From positions 62,001-126,000 of the forward strand of contig CANXME010000105.1 in the NCBI GenBank assembly GCA_948144175.1: 64,000 bases of DNA, written 5' to 3'. The position numbers and the translations under genes were made by a program. Below the pieces are notes generated by a model. It was given only the letters and a program-made list of their open reading frames with translations. It had not been told where the DNA came from and made no database searches. Position 1 is the first letter of the stretch. Each line of letters begins with the position of its first letter. This document shows, in pieces, positions 45,036 through 55,895 of the stretch. Source of the DNA: Closterium sp. NIES-65 (Eukaryota > Streptophyta > Zygnematophyceae > Desmidiales > Closteriaceae).

Positions 45036-46114
45036 TGCGGAGATAACTGCTGCAACGGGAGCTAGGCTGCGGGCTAGGCACGTGTGCTCGTGTGATCTCT
45101 GCGTTCGTTAGTCCTTAGTCGTTTTCCTTGTGCACACACTACTTGCTAGTTCACGGGGAAAATTGGCAAGAGTTTCACTAGGAAAAGTTCAGAACAATTG
45201 GTACAATGAAGTTGGCATAGCAAGACTACATCAGAGCAAGCATTCAGGTCGGCCAACTGCCAGCGCAGCTTGGTCGACCGCGTTCCAGCACGACTTGGTC
45301 GACCGCTCTCCAGCAAGGCAAGGTCGACAGCGTTGCTCACGCAGGACAGCAGTGCACCCTGCTTCACAGTTGTGCGCAGATGATTGGCGCGCAGGGTCTC
45401 GTCACCTGCACGGCGCACACACCACGTCAACCTTGAGCTGGTGACTGCCTCTGATCCGTCACGACGACCTCGGGATACCAGCACGGAGATCAGGCTCGCC
45501 AACTCCGCCTGGGCGACCGCCACACTCCTCTGCAGCACTTCGTTACCCAGGTAACCTGGTCGACTAGGGAACCACGTCGACCAGCAGCTCCCGTACGTGC
45601 CCGTCGACCTCCCAGGTCGACGACCACCTCCACGTCAACCTCCTCCAGGTCGACGTCCCCTCTGGTCGACCAACTCCACGTCGACCAGTACTCCTGGTCG
45701 ACCTGCTCCTCGTCGACCAGCATAGTCGTCGACCGACCACCCACGTCGGCCACCCGAAGTTGGCGCCACGAAGTTGACGCCCCGCTACTCGACGCCCAAC
45801 TGCTCGGCGTCCTGAGTCGAGGTCGACGTCGGCCCCTCCTTCGTCGACCACCAGGTCCGTTAGCCGACTGCCGAAGTCGGCTTCGCCAGGTTGACGTCAC
45901 CAAGTTGACGTCCTCTGCAGGTCGACTCCCAAGGCGACCTCCCTGAAGTCGGCGCCACCCTAAAGTCGGCGCCAGGGCAGTGGTCCCCCGTGCAGATCGA
46001 CCTCCTCGTCGACCAGCTCACCCACTGCTGCAGGTCGGCTGCTCCCCTCACACCCGACCACGAAGTCGGCTCCGCCCAAGTGAGGACGGGGCCAATACCC
46101 AACTCCCGTTGACA
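45036..46114 (-). repeat. 5' LTR of copia element
   Basis: 1,079 bp, TG...CA, differing from the 3' LTR by roughly a dozen substitutions counted by eye. It should contain the element's promoter. A target duplication gtttc follows at 46,115-46,119, where the hAT gene resumes. Confidence 0.95.
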
Positions 46115-47422
46115 GTTTCCTGCAGCAGTGATGGTCTAGCACGAGACAAACAAGAAGATGTATCAAGTCGTAACGAGCTACAAATTCCATTTCCTGCTCT
46201 TCTTCCTTGCTGATGTCCTGAAGGAGCTCAACCTTCTCAGCTTGAAGTTTCAGCGGCGCCAGGTGAGCAGGTTTCTCGACTTATTGTTTGTTGTTTTACT
46301 ATACTTTTAATAACATCCTGCCGTTGCAACCCCGTTTACAGGTCGACGCAGCCCATGTGCTGCCGATGGTGCACAACACCACCTTACTGCTGCGCACACG
46401 TTACCTCGACTGCGACGACGCGAATTTTGGCCAGGGTGGAGACGCGTTGGGCCCGTTCCTCGTCAAGAACGCATCAGGGGAGTTCCGTGAGGTCCTCGTT
46501 GCTGGCACAGCTTCCGACGACACATCGGTCAGCCATCGATACCGACTGCACGAGGAGAAAATCAAGGGGCAGAAAAGTGGTGTGGACCACCAAGCGTGTT
46601 TGGGGCTGGCGTGCGAGTTCATCACGACCTTGGTTGGTCGGCTCGGCTACCGCCTCAAGGATCTTTCACACCTCGACGGGACGAAGTTGTTCAAGCAGGG
46701 ATCGTATCCCAAGAACCAGGCAAAGCGTGAGCGAAGGCTAGGCCAATGGCTCCAGTCTCTGCGCAACATGTTTAAGAAGAAGCCAGAAGACCCTGATACT
46801 CTACCAGGTGCGTCAAATGCCGGGAATGTGATGCTATAGTCTTCAGAATTCTCTTTCAGCTGCATGTTTCAACCCTTTATGATCTCCTGTCTCACTGTCC
46901 CCATGCGCACCCCAACTGCAGGCATCAACTGGGCGAGAGCGCAGAGGGAGATCGTCACCTTTTCCACAATCATGGCCTCACACCAGGAGGATGTTGGGTT
47001 TGCGGACATGCTACCCGAACCTCGTCCACCTGTGGATGGTCGTCGCGGTGCTTCCGCTCAGTACCATCGAGTGTGAGCGCGGCTTTTCACGGCAGAACAT
47101 CATCAAAATCTGGCTTCGCGGGAACCTGTGCGACGCGAAGCTAGGAGAGCTGATGGCCGTCTCGCTCCTTAACTACGACATGGAGTGGCCCGAGTTACTG
47201 AGGAGGTGGAATGCTTCCAAGAAGCGCAGGCCTGCGAATGATGTGCTGATGGCGTCCGGGGAGAGACCGAGCAAGCGTGCGAAGAAAAGATCAGCCGCAG
47301 TTGCAGCAGCAGCAGCAGCACTGGCAGCAGCAGAAGCGGCTGCTCGAGAAGCGGCCCTAGCAGCAGAAGCAGCAAGGATGGATGCTGAGTACCCGTGGCT
47401 TAGTAGGGAAGAAAGGGCCGCT

Positions 47423-49275
47423 TGTCAGAATGTTATGCTCTAGCATGTAGTGGGGTGCTCTATAGCGAGTACAACCCTTCTAGGGTTTGCTATTTGTATC
47501 CCCATTCTTGCTAGTTCAACCCTCTTCTTTCTTCTAAACTTTGACATGCTATCAGAGCAGGTCGATCCTCTTGGATCGATCCTGTGGTTGGGCTCACCAC
47601 CTCGTTGCTTCCGCTGCAACTGCTACTGCTACTCTCTGTGCCGCACGCCCCGTGGCGTGCGGCAGTTTTTCTTCCCGCCGTGCGCCCCGAGGCGCGCGGC
47701 GGTTTTCTGCCCGCCGTGCGCCCTGAGGCGCGCGGCGGTTCTCTGCCTGCTGTGCGCCCCGAGGCGCGCGGCGGGCTTCTGCCCCGTCACTCGGTGCGTC
47801 GCCCTCGGGAGGCGCTGCGACGGGCGATGGGGACCCGCGCGTCGGCCCCGTCGCCGCCCGCATCGGACCCGTCGCCGCCCGCAGCGGGCCCGTCGCCGCG
47901 CGCAGCGGCCCCGTCACCGCTGCCCCAGCCCGTCGACGCCCGTGCGCCGCCGTCCCGGCCCCACGCCGCCCGTGCGCCGCCCGTCCCGGCCCCACGCCGC
48001 CCGTGTGCCGCCCGTCCCGGCCCCGCGCCGCTGCCCCGGCCCGTCGACGCCCGTGCGCCGCCCGTCCCGGCCCCACACCGCCCGTGCGCCGCTCGTCCCG
48101 GCCCCGCGCCGCTGCCCCGGCCGGTCGACGCCCGTGCGCCGCCCGTCTCGGCCCCACGCCGCCCGTGCGCCGCCCGTCCCGGCCCCACGCCGCTGTCCCG
48201 GCCCGTCGCCGCCCGTGCGCCGCTCGTCCCGGCACCGCGCAGCTGCCCCGACCCGTCGCCGGCACGTGCACCGCCCCCCCCCCCCCCCCCCCCCCTCTTT
48301 TCCCGTCGCCCGTCGCGGCTCCTTTGGGGGCCGCACGCGCCCCCCCCTCAGGTCGCCTCGACAGGCGACGGGAGGGGCGACGGGAGGGGCGACGTGGGGG
48401 TGGCGGCGAGCGTCGCCCCTTCTGCCGCCTACTTTGGCGCCCAGGGAGGCCGCGCGTCGGCCCCCCCCCCCACCCCCCCCCCCCCCCCCCGTAACCTCCC
48501 TACCCGCCATCCCGCCCTGCCCTGTGTTCGGGTTTGGGGGTGGCGAGTGGGGGGGTTGGCGGGTGTGTGGTCTCCCCTGCTCCTCCTCCTCCTCTGTCTC
48601 CCACTGCTGCAGCTGCCGCTGAGGGGGGTGGGTGTGTGGGAGTCGACGGAGTCGTGCTAGGGGGTGGGGTGTGAGTGACCCTAGGGGTGCAGTAGGGGGT
48701 GTGTGTCAGGGGGGGTGGGATAGTTTGGGGAAGCTGAATGGAGGTTGCCGTCGTGTTGCCAGCAGCACCTGTATTCCGGGGACTTCGTCCGGTAGCCCAG
48801 TCGTAGCCAGCTGTGCCAGCCGCCCGTGGGTCCGTTGCTCGTCTGCCGCTACTTTTAGCCGCGGGGCCAGTTACTCCAGTAGTACGGAGCGTTGTTCCGG
48901 TAGCCGCTGTGCCAGTGTGCCTCCTGTTGCCCGTGTGTCTGCAGCTTCAGTCGTCGCCTCCTATCTCTTCGTCTCGCCTCCTCCTCCTCACTTGCCCTCT
49001 GCTATAGCCTCTAGCTTTGCTTACACTTGTGAACTTTAAACTGTTGCTTCTTGAACTTGTGCTCAAAATGTGTGGTGACATTATGATCCACCCTGAGCTT
49101 GTTCTGCTTTGCTTGCTCTGCTGATTACACCCCACTTTGGCTATGGGGGTGTGTTAGAATGTTATGCTCTAGCCTGTAGTGGTGTGCTCTATAGCGAGTA
49201 CAACCCTTCTAGGGTTTGCTATTTGTATCCCCATTCTTGGTAGTTCAACCCTCTTCTTTCTTCTAAACTTTGACA
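47423..49275 (+). mobile_element. small non-autonomous LTR element (TRIM/LARD-like)
   Basis: Two 124-bp LTRs (47,423-47,546; 49,152-49,275), each TG...CA with about five differences, and target duplication ccgct on both sides. The primer-binding site TGCTATCAGAGC (47,547-47,558) differs by one base from the usual plant copia site for initiator tRNA-Met. A G-rich tract (ctatgggggtg) precedes the second LTR. The 1.6-kb interior has no gag or pol. It is a GC-rich Arg/Pro-coding repeat with a run of about 21 Cs near 48,274 and more C runs near 48,462-48,490. Removing the element restores the hAT frame (EERAA-IPESVV). Confidence 0.88.
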
Positions 49276-49587
49276 CCGCTATCCCAGAGTCAGTGGTTAG
49301 CGAGGATGATACTGATAGCAATGAAGTGTACGGCTCTAGTGACTCTGACGAAGTCCTTTGCTACTGCTGCTAGGCTGTTAGGTACTATGACTAGACTTGC
49401 TGGTAGGATTACAGTATGTTGACTTTTAACAGGATTTTTTTTTCCGTCTTATTTATCAGACTAGAAAAACTATTCCAGCTTATAATGCAGACCATGTAAA
49501 TTTCGTCGTCCGAGCGTAAGACGGGGGAAAACTTTTTTAGGGTACTGTCAGACAGCCCCAAAACCTAGCGAGAGCCTTGCTGGTAGG

Positions 49588-51620
49588 CAGGCAAAAACAT
49601 AGAAATGTGTTGCTATGACATTCTCTCTCTTTTTAGGTGCGTGTCCATCTAGTTCTCATACCAGAGTTCTTTGAATTGAAACACCTCAATATGGAACAAA
49701 AGATGTGATGGTAGTCTGGTCAAGCATGTGCGTAAATTTTGAACCATCCACATGATTTTCAGTGGCTTCCTTTCATGCTATGCTACCGTATTTTCCGAAA
49801 CAACACCACACACACAATGCAAAGATGCCAATGTGCCCTCACTGTGCCGTAGTGTGTTCCTGGCTGTGGCATGAGAGGGGACAGATTCCCGCCAGAGTGG
49901 GGTTGGGACAGCTTAGCACACACAACGTACGGAGGCGACACCGTTTTTGAGAGTTCGGAGTGAACCACGATGATGTAAAATCCCAGTAAGGAATACACCA
50001 GGTAAATCCATTCACACCATTATCGATCACGAAATAAAGGAGGGGGGGGGGGGGGGGGGGGAATTGTGTGGCATAGGCTGCAAGCATTATCAACCAATCC
50101 TAATTCATTTTTACTTTATATCGTATTTTTGTTCAAGCATGCTTCAATGTGGTAACCGTCTCACTTCCACAGCTCACTCCCCATTTCACAGCAAAACGCC
50201 AGGATGGTTGTCTAGACCCACTGAGTCCTCCGCCAGTGAAAGGTTACCTTTCGTATTGCGGCCATGACGAACCCACGATACTCCTGCGGAGTGTTGGAAA
50301 CTAAGCTTCACATTCTGCATTGCCTGCATTCATTCTTTCACAGTTTGATCTGCTGTGATTTCAACGAGGAATCCGTTATCCTCTTCCATACGAAGCCTTG
50401 ACACGGTATTAGACATGGAGCAAGCGACGACAACGAGAGCGTGCAATATTTTTAAATATTGTTTGTACTGGCAAGAATACGTGTAGCGTAAGTCAGCCGC
50501 CGACCATTCAGTTATTTATTCACTGATGTCTCGTCTGTGGAAAATGCAGGTCCATGTGAACATGACATCGGAAGTGTGTTAAGCTGCTGGAAGTCTGTGC
50601 ACGGCAACCTATCTTTCTAGAGGAATAAATCAGCAGCAATAGTGCTTACCTCGTCTTCAAACAGTCAATGGACCCGTTCGGTCAGTCACGTATCATTACA
50701 TGTTGACAATGTGAGTTGTCTCATCTTACATGTGCAGACAGGCACCTGGTTATTTTCATGGCCATGTTCAAGATTATTCCAGTCATCCGTCCACATGGTG
50801 AGGACTTACTTCACGGCGCGCTTACGTAACGTGCAGAGACCGAAAATAGCTGTGATGATGGCCATAGTAACTGTACCATACGTCAACCGTCATCATGGTG
50901 AGACCATTTTTAGCTGAAATATTTTCGTCCGTAAATATCTTCTTTCAGTGGCCGTGTTCAAGTTATTGTTTGCTGCACCACAAGTTACAGTCCTGAGGTT
51001 ACAGCAAGTAGTGCAACATGTGATTGACTTGTAGATTTTTCTATGCATCGGAATGTAACAACAATATCCTTTTTCGGGTGCACATTTCTGAGCCAGATCT
51101 CGATGCTGCTCCTTAAAATCATCTCTGCACGGCAACCTATCTTGCTAGAAGAATAAATCGGCAGCACTGGTTCTTACCTTGGTCTTCATAACAATGGACC
51201 CCTCCCGTCAGTCACGTACTTTGTCTCATGTTACATGTGCAGGCAGCCACCTGGATATAATCACGGCCAGGTTTAAACTTATTCCACTCATCCATCCACA
51301 TGGTGAGGACTCACTTTATCGCGAAATAATGATTCCTCCTTTGCGCTTACGTAACGTGCAGAGACACTAAATGGCTGTGATGATGGCCTTTTAAACCTTA
51401 GTACGTCACCCTTCAACATGGCGAGACCATATCGTTCCAGCTGGAAGCATTTCGTCCGTGATTATCTTCTTTGACTGGCCGTTTTCAAATCTACAAAGAT
51501 CCAAGCTATTTGTTCACTACAGCGCATGTTACAGGCCTGAGGTTACAGTGATAAACTTGTAGAAATTTCTATGCATCCGAATGTAACAACAAAATTCCTT
51601 TGCAAGTGCACATTCGTGAG
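49588..51620. other. AT-richer interval without genes; 530-bp tandem duplication
   Basis: No gene seen. A run of about 20 Gs lies at 50,042-50,062. Two diverged copies of a segment of about 530 bp lie at about 50,598-51,125 and 51,127-51,640. Shared landmarks are gcacggcaacctatct, ggaataaatc-gcagca, ccacatggtgaggact, cgcttacgtaacgtgcagag and tctatgcatc. The copies differ by many substitutions and indels, so this is an old duplication of an unknown repeat. Confidence 0.7.
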
Positions 51621-52244
51621 CCAAGTTTGTACAGCGTATATTCGCGTTTCGTATATATGCTAGTGTACATACGCTATCCGCTTAGGGGTTCGTTTTGGAG
51701 ATACGCTTTTTCGGGCAGAGAAAAAACTTTCCGGGCAGGATGAAATAAAAATACTCCCTATTCTCACTAAGGCTTGCCCTTGCATAATACTGAATCCGAA
51801 TGACCGGTGCAATGGGAGGTAGCTAGAAAGTGAAGTAGCGTGACAGCGGGAACGAAATGACGAGTTAGGGTTAGCCAACAGGGCTGGGTGGTAAGTACCG
51901 TGAGATTTGTTGGGGGGTTAATTTTGACAGGTTGGAGTTTGTAGATAAAGTGGGGTTCAATGCGGTAGAAGGGATGGATTTCAATGCCTAGATGGGATCT
52001 GAAATTCAACATTTGCCTGACGACTTCGAAGTCAGATCCCCGTTTGCCAAGACCGCGGATTCAAATTTCGATTATGGCGAAATGCTCCCATAGGAAATCC
52101 GCATCTTTTTTGCGATTTTTGTCGGGCAGCCCTAAAAAAATTCTAAGAGCGTATAGCGTATTCGCTAGCGTAAAGCGGATAGCGTGTGTACGCTAGCGTA
52201 CATACGCTGTACACTTAAGGTGTTAAGCGTATATTGCAACTTAG
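51621..52244. mobile_element. small hAT-like non-autonomous element (probable)
   Basis: The right end, ...gcgtatattgcaacttag, resembles the terminus of the hAT element at 55,895 (...cgtatttggcaacgtag). Both are followed directly by satellite sequence (ctctgtggtg or ctgtggtg). Internal motifs are shared with that element (cgggcag followed by A/T runs, repeated cgctagcgtacatacgc). The left end near 51,621 (ccaagttt) is only a weak match and I found no clear target duplication. Confidence 0.45.
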
Positions 52245-53057
52245 CTCTGTGGTGTGACTCGGGCGCCACTCCTCTGTGGTGTGACTCGGGCGCCACTCCT
52301 CTGTGGTGTGACTCGGGCGCCATTCCCCTGTGGAGTGACTCGGGCGCCACTCCTCTGTGGTGTGACTCGGGCGCCACTCATCTGTGGTGTGAGTTGGGCG
52401 CCACTCCTCTGTGGTGTGACTCGGGCGCCACTCCTCTGTGGTGTGAGTTGGGCGCCACTCCTCTGTGGTGTGACTCGGGCGCCACTCCTCTGTGGTGTGA
52501 CTCGGCGCAACTCCTCGGTGTGTGACTCGGGCGCCACTCCTCTGTGGTGTGACTCGGGCGCCACTCATCTGTGGTGTGACTCGGGCGCCACTCCTCTGTG
52601 GTGTGAGTCGGGCGCCACTCCTCTGTGTGTGACTCGGGCGCCACTCCTTTGTGGTGTGACTCGGGCGCCACTCATCTGTGGTGTGACTCGGGCGCCACTC
52701 CTCTGTGGTGTGACTCGGGCGCCACTCCTCTGTGTGTGACTCGGGCGCCACTCCTCTGTGGTGTGACTTGGGCGCCACTCCTCTGTGGTGTGACTCGGGC
52801 GCCACTCCTCTGTGGTGTGACTCGGGCGCCACTCCTCTGTGGTGTGACTCGGGCGCCACTCCTCTGTGGTGTGACTCGGGCGCCACTCCTCTGTGGTGTG
52901 ACTCGGGCGCCACTCCTCTGTGTGTGACTCGGGCGCCACTCCTCTGTGGTGTGACTCGGGCGCCACTCCTCTGTGGTGTGACTCGGGCGCCACTCCTCTG
53001 TGTGTGACTCGGGCGCCACCCCTCTGTGTGTGACTCGGGCGCCACTCCTCTGTGGTG
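52245..53057. repeat. 27-bp satellite, left block
   Basis: About 30 units of 27 bp containing GTGACTCGGGCGCCACTCC then TCTGTGGT, with point variants and units lacking two bases. It continues the same satellite as the right block and was split from it by the hAT insertion at 53,058. Confidence 0.95.
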
Positions 53058-55895
53058 CTACGTTGCTAAATACGAGTACCAAGTATAATACGTAAGCGTA
53101 TTATATGCTTGGTATATACGCGGTACGCCAAGGCTGGCGTACTGCTGATACGCAAAAATACGCTGGCGGGCAGCTAAAACTTTTTTTCCCGGGCAGGTAT
53201 AAAAAAACCTGTTTCAGGGGGGGGTTCAAGCCGACAACAACACATGTCAATATATTATGTCATAAATATCCAGAAATACATAGTTCATCCACATAATCCC
53301 CACCCTCTAGCGAGCTTCCCCACAGCCTATTTCCTTGCGGGGCTTTTCCACCACCACCCCTTCCCCATACTCATCCGCCAGCACTGCATCATCTCCTTCC
53401 CCCCCCCAGCAGGTCATCCTCCTCCTCCTCGTCCATGTTGTAGCCGCGGGGGATAGGGGCATCCGGGATGTTCCCGGGCACAACCGTGCTGCCCCCATCC
53501 TTGTTGTACCAATTGCGCACAACGTTCCAGTTGTGCGCAATGTAAACCAGGTCCGCACACTTGGCGGACCCGAGGCGGTTGCGGCGGGCGGTGTGGACGC
53601 CTTCCCACTGCGCCCAGCCACGTTCGCATGAAGAAGCCGAGACGGGCTGAGTGAGAACCCGGCATGCGAGGGTGGCAAGCTCAGGGTACTCGGTGCTGTG
53701 CCACGACCACCACTGCACCATGCTCATCTCCCCTTTCTTCACTGCCTCCCTTGCAGCTATGGTGCTCAGCTTGCCAAAACTGCCCTCCAAGTTGATGTAG
53801 GCCAGCAATGCCTCCTGCAGCACAAGGGAGGCGCGGCGAGGGGCACCATCCTTGCCGCGCTTGAAGGTGACGTGGTCATAGTGGCGCTCGATGTAGTCCT
53901 TGAACACCCTCGTGCACTCCACATCGTTCATGGAAATTCCCTCCTCCTGGTTGACCGGATTCAGGATCCGGCCAACCAAATGCATGGGGCAGGCAAGGGA
54001 GTTGTCCCACCTGTCCTTCACAATCTTGGTGATGTCTGCCCTCTCTGTCCGAGTCAAGAAGTCGCCTGAAGCGTCGAGCTTGTCATTGATGTCCTCGGTA
54101 AGCTGTAGCATAATGTCATACAGCTTACCCATCATGCCTTTCGCGGAAGAGTCGGTGGCCCGCATGGCCTTGAATGGCACCGCCATGAGAGAGGAAAAGA
54201 ACTCCGCCACCCCCCACCACTGCTCATCCATCACAGCAGCCCTGAATTTCTCAGCTGCAGTCTTCCTATCCTTGTCCCCCGCTGCCCACACCTTCCACTC
54301 GTCGCTGAGCACCATCCCCGCCAGCCCACTCCTCACCTCACATAGCCGGGCCATGGCTATGTATTGTGTCCCGAACCTGGTTCCCGCAGGCTTGAGCACC
54401 TGCTTCCCCCCCACTTTCTTCATATAGGCACGGGTGAAGTGGTGGTTGCGCACGAAGGTAATCATCTCCCCTCCTTTCTCCACAAGCCCCTTCGCCCATC
54501 CCATTTTGCCCACATATTCCATTAACAGGTCCAGGACATGCGTGGCACATGGCACATGCTCAATGTGCGGCCATGTGCCCGCAATCTTCCGCGCTGCCGA
54601 TGCATAGTTGCTGCCGCCATCGGTGCAGACCGCCACCACATTCTCCGGCCCCACCTTATCAATGACGGGGCGGAGAAGGCTGGCAATGTACCCCCCCGTC
54701 TTCGACTCCATGTTGCAGTCCACGGCCTGCTCAAAAACTGCGCCGGAGTCGTTGACAAGGAGTATGTTGGCCTGCGGGCGGCCACAACGGTCGGTCATCA
54801 TGTCCGACGACACGGTGACACCGTCCCGCTTCCAGCTCGCGGCAACGGGGGCGAGCGCTGCCTCCATTTTCTGCCGCACTTTCTTCAAGCCCGCCCCTCC
54901 AACGTAGCCCCTCTTGGGGGGAACATACCCCGGTCCCGCGTGCGCAAAGCACTGGACCGCGTAGCGGAAGACCGGATCATCCACGATGCGCTCTGGAAGC
55001 TTCAGCGCCGAGATCATTAGGCAAAGCGCGTTATCCGCGTCCTCCTTGGCGCACGTTGCCTCGTCACCGAAGAATTCTGTTATCTTCCCCTTCTTCTCCG
55101 CACAAGCAGTGACCGCGCCCAGCACGGAGTCGAGTGCTGCAGCATCCGCCCCTCATTTCATGCTCTTGTTTTCCTCCTTGTTTTCGTACATGGCACGCAC
55201 TTCTTCACGGACGTTCGGGGACACGACCTTGCAAAGCCTGACAGGGTGTCCATCTTACCCTTTCCACTTGGCGAGGTGAACTGCGCAGCGATTGGTTCCG
55301 CCCTCAAACTTGGGATTGCCTTTGGTGTGGGGGGGAATAAGAAAATGTTTCAGAATGGGGTTCGAAAGGCCAGCCTCAACAGGCTGCGTGTTGATCGCAC
55401 TACTAGACGCGTGACCAGAAGCTACATTGCTCGTCGCGCTAGGAGGGGTGGAGTTCGACGCCATGGGGCGCGACTAAGGAACGGTAAACTGCTTGAGGAA
55501 AACGGGAGATCAGAGCTCGGGAATGAAATTGAGGAGGAGAGAAACGAATGAAGGATAGGAAGGCGTCAACGAGTAAATGCTCACATGACGTGCTGGACAT
55601 TTGAGAGGGGTGGTTGGATATGAGAGGTCTGGTGGGGTGGTGTGTGGTTGGGGTGGTGGGAGGTTTGGATTCTGAAATTTGAATTTCAGACGTGGGTTGG
55701 GCGATGTGCTTGGTCGCGTAACCAGTCGCGAAGCCCTAATAACCGTCGCAAATTTTTTTTTTCAATTTCGTTTTTTTTTTCGCCGGGCTGCCCGCGCGTT
55801 TTTTCACGATTTCGAAGCGTATTAGCGTACCACGAAAGTACGCAATCGTACATACGTGGTACGCCACCCTACCCAGAGCGTATTTGGCAACGTAG
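53058..55895 (-). mobile_element. 2.8-kb hAT transposon inserted in the satellite
   Basis: Terminal inverted repeats: CTACGTTGCTAAATACG at 53,058 and its near-perfect inverse ending at 55,895 (one mismatch). An exact 8-bp target duplication, ctgtggtg, lies at 53,050-53,057 and 55,896-55,903; this octamer is part of the satellite unit. It contains a single transposase gene on the minus strand. Subterminal regions are rich in tacg/cgta motifs. Confidence 0.92.
53389..55464 (-). pseudogene. hAT transposase with DUF659 and dimerisation domain
   Basis: A long open stretch of 578 codons (53,389-55,125) has the DUF659 pattern: DDPVFRYAVQCF, VSSDMMTDRCGRPQANILLV, KTGGYIASLL, VVAVCTDGGSNYASAARKI and HVPCATHVLDLLMEYVGKM. 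The C-terminal hAT dimerisation region follows (YPELATLACRVLTQPVSASSCERGWAQW). Upstream in frame, from the ATG at 55,464, is a BED-like zinc-finger segment (RCAVHLAKWKG ... GHPVRLCKVV). It is separated by a TAA (about 55,255) and a TGA (about 55,153). The TAA lies in GGGTAAG and may be an intron donor. The gene is either lightly damaged or has an unrecognised intron; the catalytic core looks intact. Confidence 0.82.

Larger units (their letters stand above)
38546..46114 (-). mobile_element. full-length Ty1/copia LTR retrotransposon
   Basis: 7,569 bp with LTRs at 38,546-39,624 and 45,036-46,114 (1,079 bp each, about a dozen differences) and target duplication gtttc on both sides. In its direction the primer-binding site begins TGGTGCGGTGAGCG directly after the 5' LTR (45,035 downward), and a purine tract (GGCAGGGGAG) precedes the 3' LTR. 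Domain order is gag, protease, integrase, reverse transcriptase, RNase H, which defines copia. It occupies exactly the same hAT position as the solo LTR. Confidence 0.95.
35585..49373 (+). pseudogene. hAT transposase, broken and interrupted
   Basis: Transposase of the hAT superfamily, similar in pattern to ZNF862/SCAND3-like proteins. A zinc-finger-like N-terminus (MRCSVC...CKHHHSLKHE) is followed by the catalytic-core start QLDESTDRRRGKHMIVYL, STDGASVMLGQHNGV and HCIAHR, and by the C-terminal dimerisation region LPLSTIECERGFSRQN. The end VYGSSDSDEVLCYCC is reached only across the small retroelement. Introns fit at 36,126-36,203, about 36,593-36,670, and before 38,203/46,342. Damage: a TAG after YLKSR (about 36,257), a TAG just after the LTR joint (AAVMV-stop), a frame change near 46,990, and uncertain frame before 35,600. 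Retroelements sit at 36,898, 38,546 and 47,423. Part of the gene (about 36,808-38,450 minus LTR) is present twice. Confidence 0.8.
34578..49579 (+). mobile_element. 15-kb hAT transposon with nested retroelements
   Basis: Terminal inverted repeats of 14 bp: TAGGGCTCTCATTA at 34,578 and, on the other strand at 49,579, CAAGGCTCTCGCTA. They differ only by transitions. The flanks carry an 8-bp target duplication, ctggcagg (34,570-34,577) and ctggtagg (49,580-49,587), again one transition apart. Inside are a degenerate hAT transposase gene and three retroelement insertions. Subterminal hairpins occur at 34,591-34,611 (ATCAGACCAA/TTGGTCTGAT) and about 34,788-34,811 (CCACTAGGC/GCCTAGTGG). The ends are my inference from TIR, target duplication and coding content, which agree. 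Confidence 0.8.

Noticed and set aside
47450..48622. A 390-codon Arg/Pro-rich protein gene
   Set aside because: It lies wholly within the small LTR element, consists of GC-rich repeats with homopolymer C runs, is open in several frames, and has no recognisable domain.
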